Shown: positions 11,894 through 23,376, counted from the stretch's first letter. The stretch is DNA of 64,000 nt from Chionoecetes opilio (GCA_016584305.1 JACEEZ010004806.1:84318-148317); one strand, 5' to 3'. Program-made: numbers and translations. Notes: generated from the sequence alone by a model not told the origin.

Positions 11894-12352
11894 GTCTCGT
11901 CCCTCTCGTGTTTACAGTGCGTGTAGACGTTGTGGTTAAAACGTGTTTTCTTTAATTACCCTATGACGATGGAAAATCCAGTGAAGTATTTGCAAAACAT
12001 CAGCTTTTCCCAGCTGACATTAAATGAAAAGACTAAAATCAAGCGGTACCGACTTTGTTTTCAAGTAATACTGTAATTCTACCATCACCACCTCAGCCAT
12101 CTCCTCTACTACCAACACTACTACCCCCACCATCCCTTCTACCACCACCACTACTACCATATGCCCTGAAATCCGTGAACATCAACTACAACTTATAAAT
12201 GAGATAGGTAAAATTTGTGTATCTCACTGTTGTGTAAAGCTTGCAGTCCCTCCATTTTATTTTATCACGAGCCGCCACTGCTCGTCACCAAGACAAGAAA
12301 GGCGAGAAGCGCGCGGAGGTATTTGGGTCGCGATGGAGTCAGATCACGCCAG
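11894..12352. other. Unassigned; (CCA/CTA)n triplet tract
   Basis: Holds a CCACCA/CTACTA-rich stretch at 12080-12160. No gene recognised. Confidence 0.5.
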
Positions 12353-13667
12353 TAGTCCGGCAGAAGTACGTACCATGGGACCTCTTTTTGGAGTATAAAG
12401 TTTTTTTTAAGGTTGATTATTGATGGTAAGGGCATATATATTCAGAAACTGCCGGATGACATCTTGTCATACTTGAGCAATTTGTGCTAGGAGGCGAAAT
12501 CCAAGATGGTCGCCATCGAATCTGGGAAAATCTATTTTCCTCATATCTTCGTAACTATATGAGATAGAAACACGAATGAAAGGTCCTTTTATATGTTTTC
12601 ATTCATCAAGATTACATTCATCAAGATTATAATGCAGCCATTATTGTATCAATAAAACACACAAAAAACAAGATGGCCGCCATAAATGTGTTTTTCATTG
12701 CAGAAAATTGACTTTCTCAACAGCCATTACTAGATCTGATTAATGACATGCACTAGCACGGATTAGCAAGGTCTGTGTGGTATTATTCATAAAATAAACG
12801 CTTATTTGTATATTATTTTGCATTTATTGCAACGACGCATGAGTTAATTTCTGGTTAAATCACATGAGACACAACTTGTTGGTTTAATCACTGAAAACAT
12901 TTATGTATTTTGTTAAACGTAAGATATGGATTTTGATTTTTCGACTGATAGTCAATGTCACAAGTCATACAGCATTTGTGTTGCAGCAAATTCCATCGTG
13001 ACAGGCACATAACATTGTGCACGACAGATTGGCACTCCGGCAACCACATCTGGATGAACGAACGGTGTGTCACTCTCGCATCCACACCTGATCAGTCGCA
13101 AGACAGCATCTGGTGCAAGGCTGACTGTATCCGGGACTGTCGTAGGTACAAGTGATCTGTTGGTTTCATTTTTCCTCCATCCATATTTTTCAACGTCAGT
13201 TCTGGTGGATTCGCGTCTTTCACGGCGCGCCATATGGATGCTTGATGATGCGCACGTTTCACGTTTTCCTCGAAGGCCTCGATCGGTGGTCGGTGGTAGA
13301 GAGCATAATTTTGGTGTTGATGTATACCCTTTGCCTGTTTTTGCTGCCCAAGCACTGAGTCGTGCATTTGACATCGTGTCACTGTTGTTCTGTCCATAGC
13401 AAGCAGCCATGAATTTCGTTGCCTGCTGTATCACCGAGGGCAGCGAAACATCAATTTGTCCCAGAAGTGACAGAAGAAGTCCACTTCTTACAACTTTTAG
13501 AACAGTGTTTTTTCCAATGCCGAAACAGCAAGCAACTGTGTCGCAACCAGAAAGTGCATGAGCAGCTAGGATTTCTGGTATGATATCTATGTGTTTCTCA
13601 ACAGTCTTGCCAATATCGTCTATTGCTCGATCTTTGATTGGAGATTCCATACTCACCATGAACTTAA

Positions 13668-14293
13668 AGTAATCGTCCAGACCATTTCATCATTCCTGAT
13701 TTGATGTAGTTAGAGTATAGCCATTATCGAGTGTATCAACAATATGTTGTCACTTCTTGCATCCAGTCTGCCGTTTTTGAATAATCCACAATCAAAATCT
13801 GTAAATTCCCCGAGCTTCGAAAACGCTCATGGCAACTGGCAGACGATGCGCCACGGCTCGGTGAGGTAGCAAAATGAAGGCTCCTCTTCCGGCGCTGCTG
13901 TGTGTGTGTGTAGTAGTGTTTGTGTGTGTGTGTGTGTAGTAGTGTGTGTGTGTGTGTGTAGTAGTGTTTGTGTGTGTGTGTAGTAGTGTTTGTGTGTGTG
14001 TGTGTGTTTGTGTGTGTGTGCGTGTGCGTAGTAGTGTTTGTGTGTGTGTGTGTGTGCGTAGTAGTGTTTGTGTGTGTGTGTGTGTGCGTAGTAGTGTGTT
14101 GTGTGTGTGTGTAGTAGTGTTTATGTGTGTGTAGTAGTGTTTGTGTGTGTGTAGTACTGTTTGTGTGTGTAGTAGTGTTTGTGTGTGTGTAGTAGTGTTT
14201 GTGTGTGTGTAGTAGTGTTTGTGTGTGTGTGTAGTAGTGTTTGTGTATGTGTGTGTGTGTGTGTGTGGTAGTGTTTGTGTGTGTGTGTAGTAG

Positions 14294-14354
<61 letters not shown>

Positions 14355-14372
14355 TGTGTTTGTGTGTGTGTG

Positions 14373-14422
<50 letters not shown>

Positions 14423-14594
14423 TAGTGTTTGTGTGTGTGTGTAGTAGTGTTTGTGTTTGTGTGTGTGTGTAGTAGTGTTTGTGTTTGTGTGTGTGCGTAG
14501 TAGTGTTTGTGTGTGTGTGTGTGTAGTAGTGTTTGTGTGTGTAGTAATATTTGTGTGTGTCTGTAGTAGTGTTTGTGTTTGTGTGTGTGCGTAG

Positions 14595-14643
<49 letters not shown>

Positions 14644-14702
14644 AGTAGTGTGTGTGTGTGTAGTAGTGCTTGTGTGTGTGTAGTAGTGTTTGTGTGTGTG
14701 TA

Positions 14703-14746
<44 letters not shown>

Positions 14747-15373
14747 TAGTGTTGTGTGTGTGTGTGTGTGTGTGTAGTAGTGTTTGTGTGTGTTGTGTGT
14801 AGTAGTGTTTGTGTGTGTGTGTGTGTAGTAGTGTTTGTGTGTGTGTGTAGTAGTGTTTGTGTGTGTGTAGTACTGTTTGTGTGTGTGTGTGTAGAAGTGT
14901 TTGTGTGTGTAGTAGTGTTGAACCTCAGCAGGCTCCGCTAACACCTACCTGTTCATCCACCTCGTACTCTGGCTCAAACATATAGGGTTGGGCTCCCATC
15001 ACAATCTGGTTCGTTTTCCTCATTTACGCGAGCAGCGTCATTTAGTTCGGTCTCAGATTAAGCATCGTACTCTAGATCTAACAAAGCGACAGATTCACTG
15101 TCTGACACCTAAGTACAATCGCTCATCATAACATTTGCCGACAGGTCTCACAGAGGCAGACGAGTGTTGTTTACATTGGAGCGTCCCTTTTGTGACGTCA
15201 TCAATAACATGCGTAGCCCTGTTGGAGGGAAGAAAATGTTTTTCGCGCGCTTTTTACAAAAGTCGTGTTTTTACGGAAATAAGGCCTGAAAATCAATTAT
15301 TTTTGGTGGATTAGGTGTTTTGAATATCATTCAACATAATTAGGCAAAAAAAAATTAAGACTGGACGATTACT
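13668..15373. mobile_element. 1.7-kb TTAA-flanked element inserted in the nuclease gene
   Basis: Ends are AGTAATCGTCCAGAC at 13668 and its inverted copy ...GACTGGACGATTACT ending at 15373. TTAA is present on both sides (13664-13667 and 15374-15377). That is the signature of piggyBac-type or Kolobok-type insertion. Dropping one TTAA and the element joins the two gene halves in frame (LEDGLKFMVSME). It contains a 1-kb GT microsatellite and no transposase, so it is non-autonomous. Confidence 0.85.
13895..14925. repeat. GT-rich microsatellite with GTAGTAGTGTTTGTG units
   Basis: About 1 kb of (GT)n broken by regular GTAGTAGTGTT segments. Long apparent frames rich in His-Thr or Val-Cys on either strand are by-products of the dinucleotide and are not genes. 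Confidence 0.95.
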
Positions 15374-17337
15374 TTAAGACCATCTTCCAAATAGTAATGT
15401 AGAAGCAGTACAAACTCGTCTGTGTCATCTGATAAGACGGTGATGCTTGTGGGTTTCTCCTTTGCAGCCATGGGCATTTGTTGAACGATGATGATATCTG
15501 CCTCTTCATGTGTAGTGTTCATATCCCCTCTGTTGATGATAAGTCCTCCATTGCTGATCTCAATCGGAGTTTTGCCTTGGGATGTGATGATCAGCTTGTG
15601 ATTCTGTATGTGGTTTCGATGGAACGAAACGTCTCCTTTGAGTTCAGTGCAGATTATGTCAATGAGCTGCTTCTTGTTTTCAGTGACAGTCAGGATTACT
15701 TTCTGTGATGGCAGCTCCGTTGTAACCTTGAGCTGGTGAACTCTACTGGCTTCAGTGTTCCTCGCACTTCTTGTGACACCTTTTGTGCTGTACTCATAGT
15801 ACCGATCAAACACCAAGTACACATCTATTTTTTGCAGCTTCCTCTCAATATGTTGTCTGAAGTTTGACACATACGTTTTTACTGTACCACCCACAGGCCA
15901 GTGTATCACCCAGAGGAGAGCAGAACCATCGATGATTGTGATGTCTGTTTGGTGCATTTCTGGATGAGACCTCAACTTTCAGTTGAGTCTTCAACACGGA
16001 TTTTCCTGTTGAGCATCTCATCTTTCCTGCATCTGTGAACATTGATGTTGGGATTGGTGCCAGCTCATGTGCGAGAACCTACTTGATGTCCACTTGACGG
16101 GAACTGGCCTGAAGACCTACTACTCTTGAGTAGATGAGGCTGAGGAGAAAAGTGTCAAACACTTTTGTTTCACCAACTTTTACACTTTTCCTCGTCACTG
16201 CCATGGTCGTGATCTTTTTGTTGATGGTATCATGGAAATGCTCCGGCCAAGTCGTTTCGAATTCAGCCATCTGTTCTCTTCCAACTTCAAGGGAATCTTG
16301 CACGTTGACTGTAGCAGGACCTACCCTGCCACTGACAATATTCACTATGCCTTCAGGATGACTCACTGGATCCAGAGGATTGATGCTCAACTCGAGCGTG
16401 TGTCGGATGCCCTCTCTGTCCTTTCTGTCACTGGAGATCCTAGCTTGAGCTTCTTCTTTGTGAATGATCTTCACATTACCTCCATCACCATCGACCATTT
16501 CGCTGAGGTTGGACTCCAATTTCCTGCAGAGGTGAAGACTTAAGGCCCATGTTTTGAGTGTTTCAGGCTTCAAAGTGATGCCGATGATGCCTCCTTTCCC
16601 ATGGCCGTACCTCATGAAAGTAGTCTCTATGTACATGTCGCTCCAGATCCCATTCCAGATCCCAGGTTATATGTCTCAGCACATGCTCTCCTTTCATGAA
16701 CAGATCCAGGACCTTGGTGGGGAGAGCTTCCATCGATCTGAGATAGAAGAGGCCATATCGTGCGTAGTGCACATGGCCAGCCGCGTAGAAGTAGGGCATC
16801 ATCAGGGTAGAGGCTTCAAGGTGAAGTGGCCAGTCTCCTTCCCTCTCTAGTCTGATAAACATCATCATGATGAATACTGGCTTTATGAGTATGTCAACCC
16901 ATAGTTTAGTGGTTTTACTTCTGCTGGCAAGTTCTTCCAATATGCTCATCAGATCATGCTTGCGTGTAATTGAAGTTTGATCTGTGATACTCCTCAGTAC
17001 TTCCTCCACAACGAGTCTTTTGAGATGTCTCTGTATCTGAGTGTTGGATGTATTTGTACATACACAGCTCTTATGGCATTTCACAGTAAAGTCACGATCC
17101 TCTTGCACAGAGTCCTCAAGTACTTGATGCTTACCGTCGAGATATATTTTGCTGCCCTTGATGATGGTTTCAATTCTTCTCAGTCCAGACTCGATCAGTT
17201 TTTCTGGCTTGTCATCACACGCAAACCTCCATTTGAAGAAGCACTCACTAGCCATGACTTACGAAGTACCACCACACCGTACAAGTACCATTGCAAATAT
17301 CTAGAAACAAACAAAATATTTAATTATAAACTTAACT

Positions 17338-17590
17338 ACGCATGTATTTGTATGGCAGCTATCTTGATTGTTTTGTGTTTTATTTTTAAAATCATAGCGT
17401 CATTGGATTCCTTATGCCTGAAAACATATAAAATGACCTTTTATTCACGTTTCTAGCTCATCTAGTAACGAAGATACGAGGTGAATTATATATCCCCAGA
17501 ATCGGTGGCGGTCATCTTGAATTTATGCTCCCAGCAAAAGTTGCTCAATTGTGACAAGATATCGCCTGTCAGTTTCTGAATGTATATGTA
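17338..17590. repeat. Second, decayed copy of the right TIR interior
   Basis: ATGCCTGAAAACATATAAAATGACC, ATACGAGGTGAATTATATAT and GTCAGTTTCTGAATGTATAT align in order with the true right TIR at 17890-18160, in the same orientation but much more diverged. Confidence 0.7.
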
Positions 17591-17869
17591 CTAAACATCA
17601 GTTATCAAGATTATATACTTGAGACAATCGGCTGCTGTATTGACTGACACACAGTTCACACACACACCTCCGTACCTTCCCAAGCTCCCTAGCGCACTGC
17701 CTTCACCCCGCCCGCGGCCGGCCGCCGTGCAGCGCACAAACACGTCTGGGGAAATCCACGTCTGGGGAAATCCCCGCACACGAGCACACCAACACCCCTC
17801 ACACGTCAGCAGCACATCGCGAATATGTACACAATTATACTACAATACTTGAACCAGCTTTTACATGCC
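17591..17869. other. Spacer between the two right-TIR copies
   Basis: GC-rich centre (CCCGCGGCCGGCCGCC near 17707) and a short duplicated ACGTCTGGGGAAATCC. No gene recognised. Confidence 0.4.
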
Positions 17870-18307
17870 ATGTAGCAATGGCTGTTGAGAAAGTCAATTT
17901 TCTGCAATGAAAAACACATTTATGGCGGCCATCTTGTTTTTTGTGTGTTTTATTGATATAATAATGGCTGCATTGTAATTTTGATGCCTGAAAACATATA
18001 AAAGGACCTTTCATTCGTGTTTCTATCTCATATAGCTACGAAGATATGAGGAAAATAGATTTTCCCAGATTCGATAGCGACCATCTTGGATTTCGCCTCC
18101 TAGCACAAATTGTTCAAGTATGACAAGATGTCATCCGGCAGTTTCTGAATATATATGCCCTTACCATCAATAATTTAAATAATCAACATTAAAAAAAAAT
18201 GTATACTCCAAAAAGAGGTCAAGCACATATTTGGCGTTTATCTGCCGGACTACAGGTGTTGGCTTGACCATTTAGGGGTAATTAGCCAGGTGTGCGGCCC
18301 CAACCGT

Positions 18308-18348
18308 GGGGCCACTACAATATCACATTGTGATATTGTAGTGGCTCC
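18308..18348. repeat. 20-bp-arm perfect hairpin
   Basis: GCCACTACAATATCACA is followed after one T by TGTGATATTGTAGTGGC, giving a near-perfect hairpin with a 1-nt loop. It lies 58 bp outside the 5.9-kb transposon. Function unknown. Confidence 0.75.
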
Positions 18349-18433
18349 AAGCCGGGGCCAAAGCCGTACCGGCTGTACCTGTAAGCCGTACCAAAGCTGT
18401 ACCGGCCCCAAGCCGATCACATATGTGATACAT

Positions 18434-18645
<212 letters not shown>

Positions 18646-18853
18646 TTGTTGACATTAGTTTCTATATTTTTATCATTATAAGCTACTTTTATAATTATTG
18701 TTAATATTCTTATTTTTTTATCATTTTCATAATTATTATTATTATCATATTGCCGCCGGCACATATCAATATGCTGGTATGCATGAGGTCACTAGAGCGC
18801 GATGCGTGGTTTGGTCAGTAAACTAAATTTCTATGTCTATGCTATGCTATATA

Positions 18854-21085
18854 CAAAGCCGGGCACTAAATACATTGAATGTATTTAAATACTAAATACA
18901 TGGGAGAAATGTATTTAAATACCAAATACTAAATACATTTTACGAATGTATTTAAATACTAAATACTAAATACATTAATAATTGTATTCAAATGGGGAGT
19001 TTTCTAATAAGCTCACGCTCAAGCCTGTTTCTCGCGCTCTCATATCCTCTGCCCTTTGAGCGTGAATGATCTATCATTTACCGTAAATTTCCTGTACTTT
19101 TTCGGGACATATCAGAATTACCCTTCAATACAACAACTGAAACAGTTCTTAATAAAAAATGTAGTTTATCATTTTGTTTTTCAGCACTTGAAGAAAATAT
19201 TGGCAAAACATGGAATACTTGAAAACTCAATTTCTTAAAATCGTCATTTCATGGAAACACTGCACGTTCAAGCTGAATGAAGCTTCAGGAAGTATGTACT
19301 TGTATGTAAGCTTTCGCCGAGTACCTGTTTTGGATGTGTCTGTCTCTTTTGCGACGAACATTTAACCAAGAAATAGTGTGGCGTTCAGCATCTCCGAAGA
19401 AACCATCCCGATGTCGGGATCTGATATCAGTCACTTCTTCTTATCCACGGCTGGGGGGAAGAGTCTTGTTTTGTTCTTGTTTTAGGGCTGCGAGGATACC
19501 TTGGGGAACACTATGAGCCCTGGTGATGTCCTATGATGCTATTACAGGCGTGGTAGTTGACCTGTCTCCTCAGGAAGGCACAGCTAGGTGAGGCAGATAA
19601 CGGCGGATGCATGCGTTCCTGCAGCCCGCTCTTTTTCAAGACAACAAGTAAACAAGACCCATGTATTGTCTTCGATAGAGGACTGTTCGTTGAGGTGCCA
19701 ATTACTTAAATTACTTCTTGGTTAAATGTTCGTCGTAAGAGAGACATATACACCCAAAACAGGTACTCAGTGAAAGCTTACATACAAGTACATACTTCCT
19801 GAAGCTTCATTCAGCTTGAACGTGCAGTGTTTCCATGAAATGACGATTTTAAGAAATTGAGTTTTCAAGTATTCTATGTTTTGCCAATATTTTCTTCAAG
19901 TGCTGAAAAACAAAATGATAAACTACATTTTTTATTAAGAACTGTTTCAGTTGTTGTATTGAAGGGTAATTCTGATATGTCCCGAAAAAATACAGGGAGT
20001 TTACGGTAAATGATAGATCATTCACGCTCAAAGGGCAGCGGATGTGAGATGCGCGAGAGACATCTGGCGGCTTAGCTTTGAAAACTCCCCATACATTTGT
20101 AAATACATTTTAAATACACACAAATTTTTATGCCATGAATTAAATCATCAAGTTTCGAAAGTATTCACTTATTTAATTATAAGATCTCCAGAGGCACAAA
20201 ATTATGAAATCTAAATTTCCAAACTCTTTCTTCTATTTGCAATATAAGTATGCATTCCTTTGAGAATTCTATAAACCATCTACCACACTACGGAATCCAC
20301 TCCTTAACATAATGTTCGAGTTGCATTATTATCATAAAAGTTTGCACACACTTTCAACAAAATGAAATTTTTGGAGCTAAATACAGTATAGAAATGGCTG
20401 GAGGAACCACCAAATATTAGTGACTGATGAGAACAGAATCCCAGACACGCGAACAGTGTTTATCAGACAGCAGGACAGGAACTGAACTTGTCGTTAGAGC
20501 TCTACCCCTCTGTCCCGCGACTCCCGCCAGCCCATCGCCACCCAACACCTTTGCTCCACCTCCCTCCTCCCCATTCCCCAATATCCTTGCTGCGGTAGAT
20601 GCTATAGATATGAATATAATAAGAAATTAGCACCGAGAATTTGTTCTTTGGTCATTTTGTCAAAGGCAAATAAAATGTGTATTATCAGCTCACCTTGCTA
20701 TTGAACTTAATCTACATATCTCTAGAAATGTCTGAAAAAGAACTATTTCCTTAGGATTTCCTTAGATTTTGCGTTTCCTTAGAAATTTCCTTCTCAGGCC
20801 TAAATTTCCTTAAAATAAGGAAATTTCCTAAAAGTGGAAACACTGGTTCACTGTAACATCAAGGTTGCTTGATAGTTGGGTGGGTTTATGGCCAAATAAA
20901 TTAAAAAAAAAAAAAAAAAAATTTACATTTTTATATTATATGTATTTGAATACAATGTATTTAAATACTCATTAAAGTATTTAATTACTGTATTTAAATA
21001 CATGAAAAGTTATGTATTTATAAATACATTTCTTAATGCACAAATGTATTTAAATACAAATGTATTCAAATACTGCCCAGCTCTG
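18854..21085. mobile_element. hAT-like element, 2.2 kb, non-autonomous
   Basis: Left end CAAAGCCGGGCACTAAATAC and right end (complement) CAGAGCTGGGCAGTATTTGA are followed by many AAATACATTTAAATAC-type subterminal repeats on both sides. Flanking 8-mers GCTATATA (18846-18853) and GCTATCTA (21086-21093) match at 7 of 8, as expected for a hAT target duplication. No transposase is readable. Confidence 0.75.
19036..20075. repeat. Long inverted repeat inside the hAT-like element
   Basis: Arms of about 340 bp (19036-19375 and 19715-20075) are near-identical inverted copies, so both strands read the same 60-residue frame beginning MSVNDLSFTVN. The ~340-bp loop is different sequence. I do not treat the frame as a gene since it is duplicated with its non-coding surroundings. 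Confidence 0.85.
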
Positions 21086-21214
21086 GCTATCTATCTATCT
21101 AAACTGTCTTTCCCGGGAATCTCAGGAACTCTTTGGTGAAAAATAAATGTTAAAAGTAAATTTGAATAAAATTATTGTTATTTTCCTTATTTAGAGGTTA
21201 CATTATACGTACTA

Positions 21215-21835
21215 ATTACTGATGCAAAAAAAGTAATGGCCGACGCCACAGAAAACTTTATTTTAGGGGAGTCTATGCTGTACGGTAGGGGTTAAGAATT
21301 GTAAAAAAAGAAATGGCCAACGCCACAGGAAACATTATTTTAGGGGGGTCTATGCTGTACGGTAGGGGTTAGGAATTGTAAAAAAAGAAATGGCCAACGC
21401 CACAGGAAACTTTATTTTAGGGGGGTCTATGCTGTACAGTAAGGGTTAAAATTGTAAAAAAAGAAATGGCCAACGCCACAGGAAACTTTATTTTAGGGGG
21501 GTCTATGCTGTACGGTAGAGGTTAAGAATTGTAAAAAAAAAATGGCCAACGCCACAGGAAACTTTATTTTAGGGGGGTCTATGCTGTACGGTAGGGGTTA
21601 AGAATTGTAAAAAAAAAAAAAAAAGGCCAACGCCACAGGAAATCTTATTTTAGGGGGGTCTATGCTGTACGGTAGGGGTTAAGAAATGTAAAAATAAAAA
21701 TGGCCGACGCCACAGGAAACTTTATTTTAGGGGGGTCTATGCTGTACGGTAGGGGTTAAGAATTGTAAAAAAAGGAAATGGCTGACGCCACAGGAAATTT
21801 TATTTTAGGGGGTCTATGCTGTAGGGATTAATAAT
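21215..21835 (+). repeat. 77-bp tandem array, about 8 copies
   Basis: GTCTATGCTGTACGGTAGG recurs at about 21271, 21348, 21425, 21501, 21577, 21658, 21735 and 21812, a spacing of 76-81 bp, varied mostly by a poly-A tract. No frame is conserved. Confidence 0.9.
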
Positions 21836-21879
21836 TGTCTAAAGCCGCGGTCACATGAGCAATTTTTGCGTCAATATTC

Positions 21880-22045
21880 AGAAACAAGAAAAAATCAAAT
21901 ACCGAAACCAGTAATACCGGTATTTGGACACCGGTATCGGTATACCGGTACCGTAACTGATACCGGTGTGAGGACGTACCGGTATTATTCCCGAAAACCG
22001 GTATCGGCAATACCGGTATTTTGTTGATACCGCACAACCCTATCA
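21880..22045. mobile_element. CGGTAT-repeat transposon terminus, reverse orientation
   Basis: Dense TACCGGTAT repeats end in GATACCGCACAACCCTA, the inverted relative of the end at 6697. The flanks do not match that copy, so the two ends are not shown to be one insertion. Confidence 0.5.
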
Positions 22046-22409
22046 TTTGCACACACGTCATATCCCCCATGCCTCCATAACTCGTCCTTTTCTACCCTTT
22101 GCGTGTACACAAACACGAAAATGTGTATAAACTTATCCTAGTTATGGTATTAGGTGTATATTTGTCATACATATGTTCAGAGAGGTAAATAATAATAGAT
22201 AGGCTAACAAACGTTTATAGTAGGTAGGCATACAGCTGACAGACGAGACATCTTATCCATGTATTGCATCACCTACAACTATCATCCCTTAGGAACTATT
22301 GTATCAGATCTTCGCTATGTGTGAAGTACTAATTTCATGCTTACATGTGAGGAGATTACAGTGTCCACTAGGTAGCTCGTTTGAGGGCATACGCTATGAT
22401 GCGCGTGGC

Positions 22410-22740
22410 CTCGGTGCTCATCTCCGTCACATTAGCCCTCGAGCCTGTGGTCACTGTGATGGGTGACAACCCGCTACCCCGAGACACAGGGCCATATCAG
22501 GGCTAGTGTGACATCCGAGTTACCACAGTTACCTTCCCGAGGTTTACTAAGGTAGCTAGCTACCCATTTATCGACCAGCCTCGAAAGGAAGGATCCTGAA
22601 CAGCTGCGCAACACCCCGGCAGCCATGACTCAGTTTTCCATTTAGAGAGCAATCACGGAGGTTCCGGCCGGGATCACTCATCATAACCTGCAAGCCAACA
22701 CTGTTCCATAACATCCTGGGTAGGGTAGATACCCTCCAAT
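22410..22740 (-). repeat. tRNA-derived SINE (family 2), minus copy
   Basis: On the minus strand it shares TGGTCGATAAATGGGTA, GGTAACTGTGGTAAC and GGATGTCACAC.. with the copy at 63.1-63.4 kb, then GGCTCGAGGGCTAATGTGACG and GAGATGAGCACCGAGGCCAC in the tail. The 5' tRNA-like head is decayed (a box-B-like CCGGCCGGAACCTCC remains). Confidence 0.65.
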
Positions 22741-23272
22741 AGGTCACCACTCACCACTAGTGTATACCTCCCCTTCTTGAAAAAGAGCCGTGCCCACACG
22801 TGTACAAAGGCGAAAGGGGGCATAATTCATGAACATAACATGCCCGTATAGGCGAAAAGGGTCGGGTTACTAAATACGTATACCCTACCTACATTGGGTC
22901 ACCATCACAACTTTATATTTTTTTTATAGTACAAGGTAGAAAGCAGGATGAAAATACTAGCTATAGATGTCCAAATTAGTAAAATTTATTTCACAAATCT
23001 TTATTTACTCATTAAGCTACAGAAAAATATTTATTTCTTGATATCTTTATCTTATAGGCTATCCATCAATTGTTATACGAAATATGTAAAATATAGAAGA
23101 TACAATCCCTAAATGAGTAGGCTACATAAGCAGTGAAGGAAAGCATGCAATTAAATAAATAATTTTCAGCTGCTTTCGTGAAATAGCTCGCAAGAAATCA
23201 CATCCCCAGCTACTGCATACCACCACACTGAGACTGCGTAACCTCCAAGGCAGGTCAGGAGGTATTCATGAT
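22741..23272. other. Unassigned AT-rich stretch
   Basis: No gene or repeat recognised. The last 60 bp are the 3' flank of the sulfotransferase exon and are also duplicated at 48.3 kb. Confidence 0.5.
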
Positions 23273-23376
23273 TCATTTGAAGCACACGCCAGTTTCTGCA
23301 ACATTCTTCTCTATCCACTCATCCACCTCTTTCTGCAGCTCCGGCGTGAAGTGGTTCTTCCAGTCCCCGGTTGTCC
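23273..23376 (-). CDS. Cytosolic sulfotransferase, terminal exon (copy C)
   Basis: Encodes TTGDWKNHFTPELQKEVDEW, then IEKNVAETGVCFK and a stop at 23273-23275. RKG-x-x-GDWKN is the 3'-phosphate-binding (P-loop-like) signature of PAPS-dependent cytosolic sulfotransferases. The acceptor (..GTTGCAG) gives two bases that complete the glycine codon split from the preceding exon, so RKG+TTGDWKN is restored exactly. No lesion is visible. Earlier exons are not found nearby on this strand. Substrate unknown. Confidence 0.88.

Larger units (their letters stand above)
12965..17255 (-). pseudogene. Broken transposon gene: FEN1/XPG-like nuclease with Cys-rich tail
   Basis: Read from 17255 downward. N-terminal part (MASECFFKWRFACDD, then CHKSCVCTNTSN) has paired cysteines and histidines like a zinc-binding module. 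Middle part has GKGGIIGITLKPETLKTWAL. C-terminal catalytic part (15975-15378) has IIDGSALLW, VFDRYYE, THEEADIII and LSDDTDEFVLLLHYY; it resumes at 13663 with LAAHALSGCDTV then FGIGKNTVLK. The series D / E-x-A-D / D-x-D / G-C-D followed by a GIGK loop has the order and spacing of the FEN1/XPG nuclease metal-binding residues and helix-hairpin loop. The tail has LIRCGC and RCGCRSANLSC. Lesions: a frameshift near 16670, a TAG at 16079-16081, a frameshift near 15970, an insertion at 13664-15377, two offsetting shifts at about 13290-13195 and one near 13055. The same architecture occurs in unannotated proteins of other animals, to my recollection. Nuclease assignment is inference. Confidence 0.6.
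12355..18250 (-). mobile_element. 5.9-kb TIR transposon with FEN/XPG-like nuclease gene
   Basis: Left terminus GTCCGGCAGA at 12355 and right terminus TCTGCCGGAC ending at 18250 are inverted. They are followed by about 380 bp of further inverted similarity (12355-12735 against 17870-18250), including GACCTCTTTTTGGAGTATA, CAGAAACTGCCGGATGACAT and AAGATGGCCGCCATAAATGT. TA flanks both ends (12353-12354, 18251-18252), a possible 2-bp target duplication. The interior carries one long minus-strand gene, now broken, and no classical DDE transposase that I can recognise. I cannot name the superfamily. Confidence 0.75.

Noticed and set aside
13736..14944. 402-residue His/Thr-rich protein on the minus strand
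   Set aside because: It is the translation of a GT microsatellite inside a non-autonomous element, with no conserved content.
20427..20630. Short Pro-rich frame as a gene
   Set aside because: Lies within a non-autonomous hAT-like element, with no start context, homologue or splice support.
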